Below, piece after piece: positions 48,137-58,645 of a stretch of 64,000 bases of DNA. Position numbers and translations under genes: made by a program. The notes beneath the pieces are model-generated. The model was not told the DNA's origin and did no database searches. It saw only the letters and a list, made by a program, of their open reading frames with translations. The first letter of the stretch is position 1. Each line of letters starts with the position of its first letter. Origin of the DNA: Diphasiastrum complanatum. Lineage: Eukaryota > Streptophyta > Lycopodiopsida > Lycopodiales > Lycopodiaceae. The DNA lies in NCBI GenBank assembly GCA_029204225.1, contig CM055110.1:18843501-18907500 (forward strand). Direction: 5' to 3'.

Positions 48137-50200
48137 TGTGAGAGACCTTGACACCATAGTAGGGCAAACACTAACTGATCCACACCCAGCCTTGCCAACG
48201 CCCTATATGGAGTAAGCTCCTCCTAGTACTTTATACTCATCTCGAAGCCCACGGACAAACCCTCTGACTTTTTGATAGTCATCCATATTTTTAATCTTTA
48301 ATATGGCTTCTCGATACTGCGAGATGTACTAGGTTAGGGATTTGTGCATGGCTGTTTTCTCCCAGGCTTCCCAGGCTCTATCAAGCTCATTTTCTGGTAG
48401 GAACTCTCGTAGGAAGGCCTCTTCAAAAGCCTTCCATGACCGGGGGGTTTGCCTGGTCTCCTGGAGGCTCAACCACCACTTGTAGGCCATGGGCCCTAGG
48501 GAAAGACTTGCTTCGATTGCTTGCAAATGGTTAGGGGTCTATATAAGAGCATGAATGTTATTCCATTTGTTGAGGAAGGTGTGTAAAATATCTGCATTTT
48601 TGTCCTTCTCTTCCCCATTAAAAGTAGGAGTTTTTAAATCTTTGAAAAGACTGGGATGAGATCGAATGGCCTCACCCTCTGCTGATGGAAGTCGAGGAGA
48701 GGGATGCTGAGAAGTGGAAGGAAGACTACCCCTCTCGCAAAACTAAACTTCTGAGTTCGGCGAACGAGTTTTCCATACAAGATGAAATTGGCTAAAGCCA
48801 ACTTCAACTCGTCCACTTCTGTTACCAACTGGAGATGTTGCTCCTTAGTAACAATCACCTCTATATCATCGACAAATTGCTCTTGCTCTTCCACCTCCAT
48901 GGGTTCTTTCCCCTTACTGAACCTCAGGGATTTCGTTTCCAATTTGTCAATGCCTCTCTCCAGGGGTTGATCAAGGCCTTGAGGAGTGGACATTTTCAGA
49001 ACGGAAGAGGATATGCTTGATTTTTGACTAAAAAAAGAAAACAAAGATTGATTGAAACTGAAAAGAAAGGGTAGAATACTTAGCTCTGTCTGAGGTCTAT
49101 ACTTCCAGAGAAAAAAAGGAAAACTCCTCATTCTTTCTGTGGTTGACAAAACCGGCTCTCCAAATTGGATGCAGGATCCGCTGCAAGGAGGAACTGATTG
49201 AAGGTAGTCCGGAAGATTTAGCTTCAGATTGGGTGAAAAACCCTAGCTATTTGGCTGTAAGCTGGTTATTACTGAATTTTTTTTTTTTCACCAAAAAAGG
49301 TGAAAAAACAGCCTATAAACGGCGGTGAATAGCCTGATTTCCGATTTTGAAGCGCAAAGGAGCTATAGCTGAAGTAGGTCGCCCTAATCTGAGGATTCTT
49401 TGTTCCAAATTTCAGGTCAAACAGACAAAAATTCAAAAAGTTATGTGCCTACAACTGCAACAGCCCTGAAAAATGTCCAAAAACTGATTTTTTGCGATAT
49501 CTCTGCAACCACAGCTCCAAATCAGGTGAAATCAAGCTGGTTGAGGGTGCCCTAATGCTGTCACCTACTGCTAAAATCTCAGAATGTGATCAACTGAAGT
49601 GCTGATTTTTTCCCTTTTCTAGGCAGCGATGGACCTGTAGAACATTTTTGGGAAGTCTGATCCAAAAACAGCAAATCAATCGATTTTTTTGGGCTGGAAC
49701 AGCAACAGTAGAGGTTCTAAAACACCTCCACCTTTTCTCCCACCAAAATCCTCAAGAAACAAGCAAAAATTGAAGATTTCTCCACTCTCTCTCTCTAGAA
49801 CGGGCCTCTGATACCAGTGTGAGAGACCTTGAGACCATAGTAGGGCAAACACTAATTGATCCACCCAGCCTTGCCAACTCCCTATATGGAGTAAGCCCCT
49901 CCTAGCCCAGTGTGAGGACTGGTAGCATGCATGCTGCCAAGTGCCTTGTGGCTCTGACGTGGCCGACTGCATGTCGGGGGCCCCTCCTACTGACAGGGTC
50001 CCTAAACTGTGTTAGGCCCTCTATGCCTCTGATACGGCCCGTGGGTCTTTGGCCCACTACTGTAGGCCCGTACTGGTGCACGCTACTCACACTGTCTTGC
50101 CATAGTGGGCATTGGCGTTGAACGCGCCCCTGACTGTGGTGTCTGATCTCTAGTGTCCTTTAGGGTTCAGCTCTGGCTACAGGCTCGTAAGAATATCCCT
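48137..50200 (-). mobile_element. Truncated LTR retrotransposon: LTR, gag, LTR tip
   Basis: A segment beginning TGTGAGAGACCTTGA occurs at 48137 (about 80 bp only) and at 49818, where it continues as a GC-rich LTR to about 50200. A primer site (49804-49816, TGGTATCAGAGGC on minus) adjoins the upper LTR. Between them gag is encoded on the minus strand: MSTPQGLDQPLERGIDKLET near 48990, a Glu-rich helix (FVDDIEVIVTKEQHLQLVTE), and MAYKWWLSLQETRQTPRSWK with FEEAFLREFLPENELDRAWE at 48329-48526. Pol and most of the lower LTR are deleted. Confidence 0.75.
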
Positions 50201-51960
50201 AGCTTCCCAACAGGAAGGAATCTAAAGATCCAGATGAAATGAAAATCTGACAACTATAGTGTAAAACTAGAGCAAATGAAAGAAGAGCAAGGTTTTGTCT
50301 CCGGAGGCACAAAATGATCAAATCAATTCAAGTATCCTTAGCATACATAGTTCTAAATACTGCAAAAGCTAGTGCCCCGTGCCCAAATCCGTTGCCTTGA
50401 AAAGTGCTCTGATGCCAAGTTGTAGACTAAATAACTCAAGCGCTCAAGGGAAATGCAAGAATGCTGATGAATCATTTTGTTGAACCTGTAGTCTGTTGAA
50501 GCTGGGTTGGAACGGTTCCTTTTAATATTTATGATTTTTTTTTAAAAATTTTCTTTTTGGCCATGTTCTGGAACGGAATGCGTTCCGTTCCAAAACGGGC
50601 AACTATGTATCAATCCAATTATAAAAGTTTTGGGTATTCCATGTAATGATCCTACATTGTTGTACAGTTGTTAAAATATTTGCACATTGAGTGAGAATTC
50701 AACATTTGCGCAGTAGTTTTGAATTTTTGCATTTATTGAGTTACCCTGGAAATGGGTGATTGAAGTTTTCCAATTCAAATTTTGTATTTTTCAAAATGGT
50801 TCAAGTTCGGAAATAACCTCCAAAGCAAATTGGTTCATAGGGGCATTATTGCTTTGCTAGTGCTAAAGATTGAGGTAGAGCACAATGCATCACGTGTTGC
50901 ATTTGTCTTGTTTTATGACTACTTTGGTTACTATTTTGCAATTGTAAGAAGTTGATGTTTTCTTTGAGATGCAATCTTTTTCATTCTTTTCCTTGAATTT
51001 TGTTTTTGATTTGCCTATTTGAGGCAAATGAAGCTAAGGTTTATTATTTCTTTCAGATTTGAGAAAAGTTTTGGTCGAGTTTTGTACAAAACAAAATTGA
51101 AATCACGCAGTTGGTGTTTTGCAACATTATATTCAGGTAGACATTTTAGAGGTTTGCCTTCCGATTAAGTTTCTACAATTTCCTCCCCTCTTCTTTTCTT
51201 AACAATTGCCTTATATTGTCATTTAGTTGAGGCCAGTTTGCAACTTGATGTGAAGTGCTCGGTGTTTGCAGGAGGAGATTCAAAAGCAAGTCTTTCTATG
51301 CTAGAAGAGGCAAATATCAATGTAGAACCTTTCAAAAATCAAAAAGTCAAAGTGAGATTAAAGACCTCAATCATAGTGTGTTGTATTCAATCAGATTTGT
51401 GTAGTGGTTTTTTTTAAAGGGATATATTTGATGATGTCCAACTAACTTATCTAGACTAATTAGAAGAGCTGTTCATGGAAAGAACAATGCCGAGATTGTT
51501 TGTTTTTCAATCAAGTGTAGTATATGAGAAAATATTACTAAGAAATTTCTCTTCATGGAGTTCAGATTGTCTCTGGATTTTCTAAAACAACTCCTATGTG
51601 ATAATGTCATGATCGATTTTAGATGCCTAATACATAACTAGGTTATTACTTCGTGATGATTAAGCCGACTATCACATCCCTAAGGCTATGGGGCCATATT
51701 CCACATCGTATTAATTCATAATAGTTACACCCTGTTATGAACAGATTTATAGATTTTGGTATCAATGATGAATAAAAGACAACAAAAAGCATTCACAAAG
51801 CATTCTTCAACTAAGAAACTGTATGAATATCAATGGCCGCCGATAGCTTAGGCAGATCTCCAACTAAGATCTCCAAAATAGTGCAACTCCTCTACAAGAA
51901 GCCCAAGACTCAAAATGATCAAAGCTAACAACTGACCGGCCTCAGTGGCTATTTATAGTG
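50201..51960. other. No gene; orphan primer site and palindromes
   Basis: At 50406-50417 TGGCATCAGAGC (minus strand) is a one-base variant of the Met-tRNA primer site, followed by LTR-like TTGTAGACTAAATA, which also occurs near 33659. A near-perfect palindrome TGGAACGGAATGCGTTCCGT (then TCCA) lies at 50569-50592, with a related GGAACGGTTCC at about 50509-50519. No protein was recognised. Confidence 0.5.
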
Positions 51961-52019
51961 GACAAACCCTACCTCCCTTCATATTGATTTGGAAGGAAAG
52001 TGAAATTTTCTAGATCAGT

Positions 52020-54690
52020 ATGTAAGTAATGTAGGTCTTCGGGCAACTGAGATATCATCATCAACAAGTAGGACCATCAATATCTGAAAGATCACCAGGA
52101 GAGATGACAACAACAACATCAGAAGTAGAGACACCAACATCAGGTAGAGCAACAACAGGAATAAGGTCAGATGAAATAGGTACAATATCCAGAGGTGGAA
52201 CAACAACCGCAGTAGTAGGAATAGAAAATAGTGCAGCATCAGGATCGGAAACAATAGTGTCGCGTACCAACGTATGGAGAGGACGAGCCTGTTCCTACAA
52301 TAAAAGTGATTGGGCAAAAACATCGAAAGACTCCCATGGAGCTTCGTAAGGTTTCAAACGAGCAAAAGACGTCTGATAATCGTAAGGACCCTCGACACGA
52401 GAATAATGAGCATCATGTAATAAACGAGATTGAACATCAAGAAGACTAGGGACACACAAAGCGCCGTAGTGATGATCAACAAGAGAGTAAATTTGATAGC
52501 GAATAGATGAAGGAGACTGAGCAGTATGATAATTAGAGCGAGAATTGGGACAAGTCTCATACGCAACTGGTAGCAAATCAAACGAATCATGTAAAATGGT
52601 AGTAAGAGTAGTAAGAACAGCATGTAACAGAGATCAAGCATCATGAGATAAAGAAGTCCATTCAAACTTAGCACCCTGACGAAGTAAAGAGTGAAGCAGA
52701 TGAGCAATAGTAGCAAAATGAGGGGCATGCTTACGTAGATATGTAGCAAGTCCTAAACACATACGAATAGCATGAATATCTATACGTATGGCCCAATTGA
52801 GTAGCATGGACTTTAGAAGGATCAAGTGATATGGTGTCGTTACGAATAACAGTCTTAAAGTCGTTACTAGGATGAATACGAATTTGATGGTAGCCACAAT
52901 GTAAATCAATTGTAGAAAAGATCTGACTCCTGAGGTTGACCCAAGCGATGAATTAAATCATGCATGTAAGGAATGGGGTATTGACTACGAATAGTAAGAT
53001 GATTAAGAGCTCGATAATCAATACGTAGATTCGTAGTGCCATCTGTTTATTAACTAATAAGACAGAAGCTTCAAAAGGATTCTGACTAGGAACGATGAGG
53101 CGTTGCCGTATAAGTTTGGAGAATCGACGCTGGCTAGGCTTGGTCAGAGGAAGACATACGATAGGGTGTTCGAGAAGTCGGATGGGCATTGGGAATAAGG
53201 TAAATACGATGATTGATAAAACGTAATGGAGGCAGTGTAAAGGGCTTGGCAAACACAGAAGTGTATGTCGTGAGTATATCAGAAATAATAGATGGCCAAG
53301 GCGTAAGAAGGGACAAAGAACTAGCAAATTGAACACATAAAAGTGCAGCATAGTGTGCCTTGGGAAGGCGACGAGTGAACTGCTTAGTAGAAATAAGAGA
53401 AAAATCAAAAGTGGTATCAATACCAAGGAAAGTAAAGGGAGTCTTGTCAACCAAGATAGAATCCGTTGTGCAGTAAGATTAATAGTAACACCCCCCAAGA
53501 AAGCAAACCAATCAGCTTCGAGGATCAGGTTATAAGGCTCAAGAGAAAGCACATGAAAGTCAGCTTGGCTAGAAAAGGTACCAATCTAATAAGGAAAGAG
53601 ATGAAACATAGAGGTACTCTGAAGAAAATGAGAACTAGTGACCTCAATGTGTAGAGGTCAAATAACAGGAATAGTTGGGGTGTGAATGCAGGGAGCAATA
53701 GATTGGCTAAGAAAAGAATAAGTGTGATCAGAATGAACAAGGGCAATGAACTTGCGTCCAACAATACAAACACATAAACGGATATAACGAGGGCCCACAG
53801 TGCCAAGCCAAGTGGCATAATCTAATTGGGGAAAACACTCAGCGGAAGTATCAGGAGGAGCAGGAAAAAGGTCGTCAGAAGAGGAAGATTGAGAAAACAA
53901 AGGATATAACAAGGAGCGAGAGTGAAAGGAGGTTTGCTGGTTAAGATATCTATGCTGTAAAGTAGAAGCAAACGACGTAGCACAATCTAAGGAAGTAGGC
54001 TGAAAAAACTGAACATCATACGTAAGTAACAATGTTTGCTAGAAATATAATGTTCAATAATATCAACAAGTGGAAGATCAGAGTCTAGTTAAGAGTACCG
54101 ATAGTCCAAAAGCGTAACCGTTTGGGTGAGTTGTTGACAGTGATCCAACTGAGACTGAAACCAAGTCGGATCGATCATCGTAGAACGGATAGCCACTTTA
54201 AACGCAGCCCAACTAGTAGAAGCATCAAGCAGGGACTGATGTGTATGCCACCAAGTCAAAGGTGTAGCGTGACAAGCCAAAGTTGTTGTTAAGGCATGCG
54301 AGGAGCAAGCTGGAAAGACGTCTCCAAGCAAAAGAACCAATTTTGCAATTCTCCTTACCATCAGAAGAACCATGATAAACGGAAAGAGTTACCTTATCAG
54401 GAAAGTCACGAACCAGGGGGGCAGCATAAGCAACTGTAGACGACGAAAGAACAATGTTGGAAGGATAAGGAGAGGGATTAGATAAAGGCGGTGAAGGAGC
54501 AATGGACAGTGGAGGAGAAGCGATAGGAGGAATATGATTAGAAAGGGTAGAAATGGACGTGTGAAGAGTCTGAAGGGTAGTCATTGTGGTCTGTTGGGTC
54601 GCGATGAGCTGATTGATGTGAATCAGAGAATTGTCAAGTTGACTGGGAATTTCACCATGGGAATAGGAGGCATCAGACGAAGTCATTTTG
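52020..54690 (-). mobile_element. Gypsy element 4, degenerate gag-pol
   Basis: gag starts at ATG 54686 (MTSSDASYSHGEIPSQLDNS), with a Pro/Ser-rich segment and LVRDFPDKVTLSVYHGSSDG, continuing in another frame (TWFQSQLDHCQQL). The protease (about 53700-53800) reads VHSDHTYSFLS where the family has V-D-S-G-A-T-x-S-F: both catalytic Asp and Gly are changed. Then come VLSLEPYNLILEADWF, the LPPLRFINHRIYLIP/YRMSSSDQ linker, the RT to RNase H joint GLATYLRKHAPHFATIAHLL, and a decayed zinc-finger region to about 52295. Many frameshifts; no LTRs resolved. Confidence 0.78.
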
Positions 54691-54719
54691 ACAGAGATCT
54701 GGAGACAGGCAGATCTGAA

Positions 54720-55270
54720 CAGTGATAGAAAATGAGGGAAGTAGTTAAGGCAGGCAACAACTGGGAAAAGCATTATCTGAGGCTGCGTTGGAATGGGGAA
54801 GGCAGCAATTGTGGGACAGGCGGAAGTGGGGAAGGCAGCAGCTGGGACAGTCAGAAAGGGGAAAAGTAGCAAGGACAGGCAGATCTGGGCCAGGCAGAAC
54901 TTGGAAGGCAGATCTGAGGTAGGCGGAGCTGAGATTCAGCAATTGGACAGGCAGGGCTGGACAGGTGGCAACAGAGGGAGGCGGAACTGGGGAAGCGGAA
55001 ACAGGCAGGTTGGTATGAGGGAGGTGGAACCAGGACAGGCGGAAATCAGTAGGGCGTATCCAGTTCAGGGCAGATTCAGGCAGGTGCATCTGAGGCAGCG
55101 GACAGACGGATCTGAGGCAGGGCAATTCAGGGCAGGGTGGATCTGAGGCAGGCTGGAAATCAGCTCGGGCAGCACGGGCAGTTTGGAAAACAGTGCGGGC
55201 AGGCTGGAAAACAGCTCAGGCAGGCTGAAAAGCAGCTCGTGCAGCACGGGGGCTCTTGGGCAGCACAGGC
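54720..55270. repeat. Degenerate minisatellite, GGCAG(A/G)TCTGAG / AGGCTGGAAA words
   Basis: Imperfect short units with CAGGCAGATCTG, GGACAGGCGGA, CAGGCTGGAAAACAGCTC and GGCAGCACGGGC recur irregularly. The frames open on both strands are Pro/Leu/Ser- or Gly/Gln/Arg-rich repeat products. It lies immediately upstream of the gag start of gypsy element 4. Confidence 0.8.
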
Positions 55271-55299
55271 TTGCACTTGGGCAGAAACTCTAATATGTC

Positions 55300-55560
55300 C
55301 CAAAGTAAATTTGAGGCTATCTGAAAATCCAGATCCTAGGTATTGAGGCAGTATGAAATCCCTAATACATCCCTCTATGAAATGGGTATGGTAGAAATCA
55401 AGCTTGACCACCAGCAGTGGACCCCACCATGCTCTCTGGATGTACACCTGAGATTTGAACCTGTACTGATGGGTCCCCTCAAGAAGATGAGATATGGAAT
55501 GTCGAATGTCTCCAATAGGTGAGAGGATTGTAGATCAATAAGAGTACATGTCAAGTATGT
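55300..55560 (-). pseudogene. LINE-like C-terminal domain remnant, copy 3
   Basis: The minus strand encodes GTHQYRFKSQVYIQRAW, KLDFYHTHFIEGCIRDF and LPQYLGSGFSDSLKFTLGHI, which align with GTHQYIRRFLYRAYLDR ... LPRYLSSGLSHSLRFTLGQF of copy 2. It runs into the minisatellite at its 3' end. Frame changes are needed to follow it. Confidence 0.65.
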
Positions 55561-55774
55561 GGTAACCCTGGGAGCGTATATAAACATCTCCAAGAAAGAA
55601 AGAAAACTATGCATAAAAGATGAACAATACAACGGTAAACTATAAACTGTCCATAAGTAGGAGCAAAAATAGCTACTCAGAGTAGAAACGTATCATCTAG
55701 TACTACTGCTGAAAAAGGATGTGATAAGAGCTGTAGCAGGAGGTAGTATGGATCGTCGCCGTCGCCCTCGTCGT

Positions 55775-56620
55775 CTAGTAGGATGAGAATGGTGTGCTCT
55801 CATAACATGGCAGGTAGTGCGAGATGCCACATGACCGTAGGTGACACACTCTCTGATATCTGTGAGGTGGTGTATCATCGTCATTAGTATCTGACTCAGG
55901 GTCTCGGCGTGGTCGTCTCCTGGAGAAGAATGATGTAATCTGAGCCTGAGAGCTAGAACGTGGCTGGTGAACTGACTGGTACATATCTTGTCGCAGCAAG
56001 ACCATCTCACGTATCATGAGCGCAACACGAGGATCCTCATATGCAATAGGTGATTTGAGTGTGGTAGGCTTGTCCTGGAACAAGTAGTGGTATCTCCCTC
56101 TGATCACATAGTATATGGGGCATCTGAAGATGAAGTGCTCCTCGGACTCTACCTCATGTAAAGAACATAGCTAGCACAATCTCTCCTCTCGTGGTGTACC
56201 CTGGAATCTGCGGATCTCGATAGGCAACTGGTGCGAGGAGACTCTGAACTGTCCCAAGGTGAAGCGGAGACTGTGTGATAGTCCTGAAGACAAATATCGG
56301 GGTAAGACTGGGAGTCTAGCGGCATCGTGCTCCAGAAAGTGTATCTGGTAGTAGTCAGGCTTAACCCCCAATTGGCGTCGCCAAGTACGGTCAAGATATG
56401 CTCTGTATAAAAACCGTCTAATATACTGGTGTGTACCCAGTGGGAGATCCATGATATCGATACCAAATGTCTCCATGAGGAAGTGTGATGCCTGGGAGAA
56501 CCATGACAACCGGTATCCCTGAGTCTGAAGATGGTGTGAGGACATGAGTGCAAGCCGTGTGTATCTTTGCTCTGTATCAGGAAGTGCCCGAGTCCTCTAG
56601 ATGGTAGTTGGAAGGCTACC
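55775..56620 (-). pseudogene. LINE-like C-terminal domain with Cys-rich motif, copy 2
   Basis: One minus-strand frame, with a single TAG near 56171, encodes GTHQYIRRFLYRAYLDRTWR, LSSGLSHSLRFTLGQFRVSS, then REERLC-stop-LCSLHEVESEEHFIFRC and PIYYVIRGRYHYLFQD. The pattern C-x2-C ... H-x4-C-P-x-Y-x-x-x-R-x-x-Y is what I know from the extreme C-terminus of several LINE polyproteins, after the reverse transcriptase. It is followed by a Ser/Arg/Asp-rich tail to a stop at 55775. No RT or endonuclease was found upstream, so only the end of the element is present. Confidence 0.7.
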
Positions 56621-56739
56621 TCTATCTGGATGGGGGGTGGCAAACTTTGCAAGAATGATCTCATGTGGGACAGAGGGTTTCGCCCGAGTATGATGTCCCT
56701 ATCTTGTGGGCTGATCCTCTACTAGCTTGGGCATTACGG

Positions 56740-57060
56740 ATACCTTGGCACTCCTAGTTGTTGCTTGATCTTCTTCTGGTTCCTTGGCATTCTTGGTTGT
56801 TCCATGTTGCTTGGTTTCTGATGACGCGGCCGAGATGTTCCCTTCGTCGCCACGATGTTGATCTTGAGCTGTTCCCTTTCTTACCAGTTGCCATTCACCG
56901 GGTTCACCTTCACCATAGTCAATGCTGCTGGCAGATTCAGTTTTTGATCTAGTGGGATGGTCGTCCTATTGAGGAGGCCACATGGGAGCTTATTGATGTC
57001 TTTTATCATACGGCGGATCAGGATTGTGCTCTTGCTGCATTGTTGATTCCTCTACATCAG
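56740..57060 (+). pseudogene. Gypsy pol C-terminus fragment, plus strand
   Basis: Encodes HSQCCWQIQFLIWWDGRPIE, then EATWELIDVFYH, matching the chromodomain-like 'Trp-x-Gly-x-Pro-x-Glu-Glu-Ala-Thr-Trp-Glu' end of plant gypsy polyproteins. It is followed by an LTR in the same orientation, as expected for a 3' end. Confidence 0.6.
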
Positions 57061-57119
57061 AAGCTACTCTAGTTGTTGATGCACCAGGGCTTGCTGCTGT
57101 TTGATCCAGTTTCTTTTCG

Positions 57120-57590
57120 GCAGTTGGATCTTTTTTTTGTGTCGGGGAGAGTTATGGACTCGGCTCATTACATTCGCCACGTCCACTTACATTTACTTTA
57201 CTTTATGCATAAGTAGGCCTTGGGCCCTTTGTTATTCATTATTGACACTTAGACTTTATGGTTGGCCTTGGGCCTTATTATTCATTACTTGGACATTTGG
57301 ACATATTACTGGAGAGTGGGGGCCTTCTTGGAGGGCACACTATTATCCCTCCCAGTTGGGCCCTTCCCACTTAGGCTATAAGTAGGGAATCTGTGTCATT
57401 TGTTATGCAGCTATGATATTGATCTCTCTCCTCTTTAGTCTCTTTAAGCTCTCTTCCTTGCTTTCTAGACTAATTCCTGCTTATGTCCTGCTTTCATAGA
57501 TCAGCCATAGCATAATTGTGGTCTTGTTCGTAACTGCTGGGGATTATCTATGTCTAACCTCCCATTTGATTATCTATGTCTAACCTCCCA
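57120..57590 (+). repeat. Gypsy 3' LTR, plus strand
   Basis: Preceded by the purine-rich GGGGAGAG, it starts near TTATGGACTCGGCTCATT, a common opening of plant gypsy LTRs. It contains a TATA-like GGCTATAAGTAGGG near 57373, followed by the pyrimidine-rich stretch typical of the R/U5 region. Its end is not clear because the partner LTR is absent. Confidence 0.55.
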
Positions 57591-58166
57591 AATGGGGCAC
57601 ATGCGTTCATTCGCCTACATATCTACAGAGCATACATACACACTATTTGGTCTCACCTACATCCATCACGGGTTAAGCTTTAGTTCTATCACATTCAGTT
57701 TCTCCACCTTGATGCTTCATGGCTTCCCGTTAGACTGAGTTATCTCTCTTAGGCGCTGTCTTTTGGCCTGCGCTACCGCATTGGTCAGCTTAAGGTCTCT
57801 TCTCATCAGCTCGCTATTGAGATGGGCAGATACACAGACATGCCACGACCCTTACGGATCTGTCAGTGCTGTACACTATAGGAGGTTGAGGATGAGTTTC
57901 ACTTTATTTTTAGATGTCCAGCTTACTATGAGTTCAGAGGTAGATACCACTGTTTATATCGAGACATTCCACTCACACTTGGTTCCTTCCTTGCCTATCC
58001 AGATGTGAGACGTGTTGGTTTGCTATTACGAGAGACGTTCTCTTTGAGATCTTTTCTTCTGTCGGATGATCAAGATGTTGACCACAGTCAGGCACATATT
58101 ACACGTTTCTTTCAGAAACGAGTTAGAGATGATACTTCGGACAGTGAGATTGACATTCCAGCTTGA
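57588..58166 (+). pseudogene. LINE-like C-terminal domain, copy 1 (plus strand)
   Basis: One plus-strand frame with a few stops encodes GAHAFIRLHIYRAYIHTIW, SFGLRYRIGQLKVSSHQLAI, EMGRYTDMPRPLRICQCCTL, EVEDEFHFIFRCPAYYEFRG, RYHCLYRDIPLTLGSFLAYP and DDTSDSEIDIP before TGA at 58164. It is the counterpart of copy 2 in the opposite orientation and shares the Cys-x2-Cys, His-x4-Cys-Pro pattern and the acidic tail. Stops near 57675 and 57741 and after CCTL break it. Confidence 0.72.
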
Positions 58167-58487
58167 CGACCGAAGCTCCAGCGTCTTCCCCAACCATCCA
58201 GATCTAGAGTTTGCCACTAGAGGCCACCATGTGCCTCACGCCAGATGACATAGTTTTTCTCTCTCTGTTAGTAAGTTTCTCCACGTAGCTGGTGGTTAAG
58301 CTACCGCTTTTGTACCCTCACCATAGCTGGAGGTTAAAATTTGGTTTTATTTCCAGTTTATTTCTGTTTTATCCTAAGTTTTAGCTGACAAAAATTAAGT
58401 CTGGCATGGACAATGCTCCTCTCTGATGTACTTTTTCTTTGTCTTATGTGCCCAAGGGTACTCTGTAGACATTAATACATTCTATTT

Positions 58488-58490
<3 letters not shown>

Positions 58491-58536
<46 letters not shown>
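58491..58536. repeat. (TC)n microsatellite, 46 nt
   Basis: Uninterrupted TC tract. Immediately after it (58550-58640) lies a GC-rich minisatellite with units like CGCCTGCCCATGCTGCCCGA. Confidence 0.97.
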
Positions 58537-58539
<3 letters not shown>

Positions 58540-58549
58540 TTGTTGGCAG

Positions 58550-58645
58550 CCACTAGGCGCCTGCCCATGCTGCCCGAGTGCCTGCCAGTGCTACCCTAGC
58601 TACCTGCCCGTGTTGCCTGAGCGCCTGTCCATGCTGCCCGAGTAG
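58550..58645. repeat. GC-rich minisatellite, about 30-bp unit
   Basis: Three to four imperfect units of GCGCCTGCCCATGCTGCCCGAGTGCCTGCC type. It ends directly at the gypsy 5 integrase remnant. Confidence 0.8.

Noticed and set aside
54745-55346. Pro/Ser/Leu-rich and Gly/Gln-rich frames on opposite strands
   Set aside because: Products of the degenerate minisatellite; no domain recognised.
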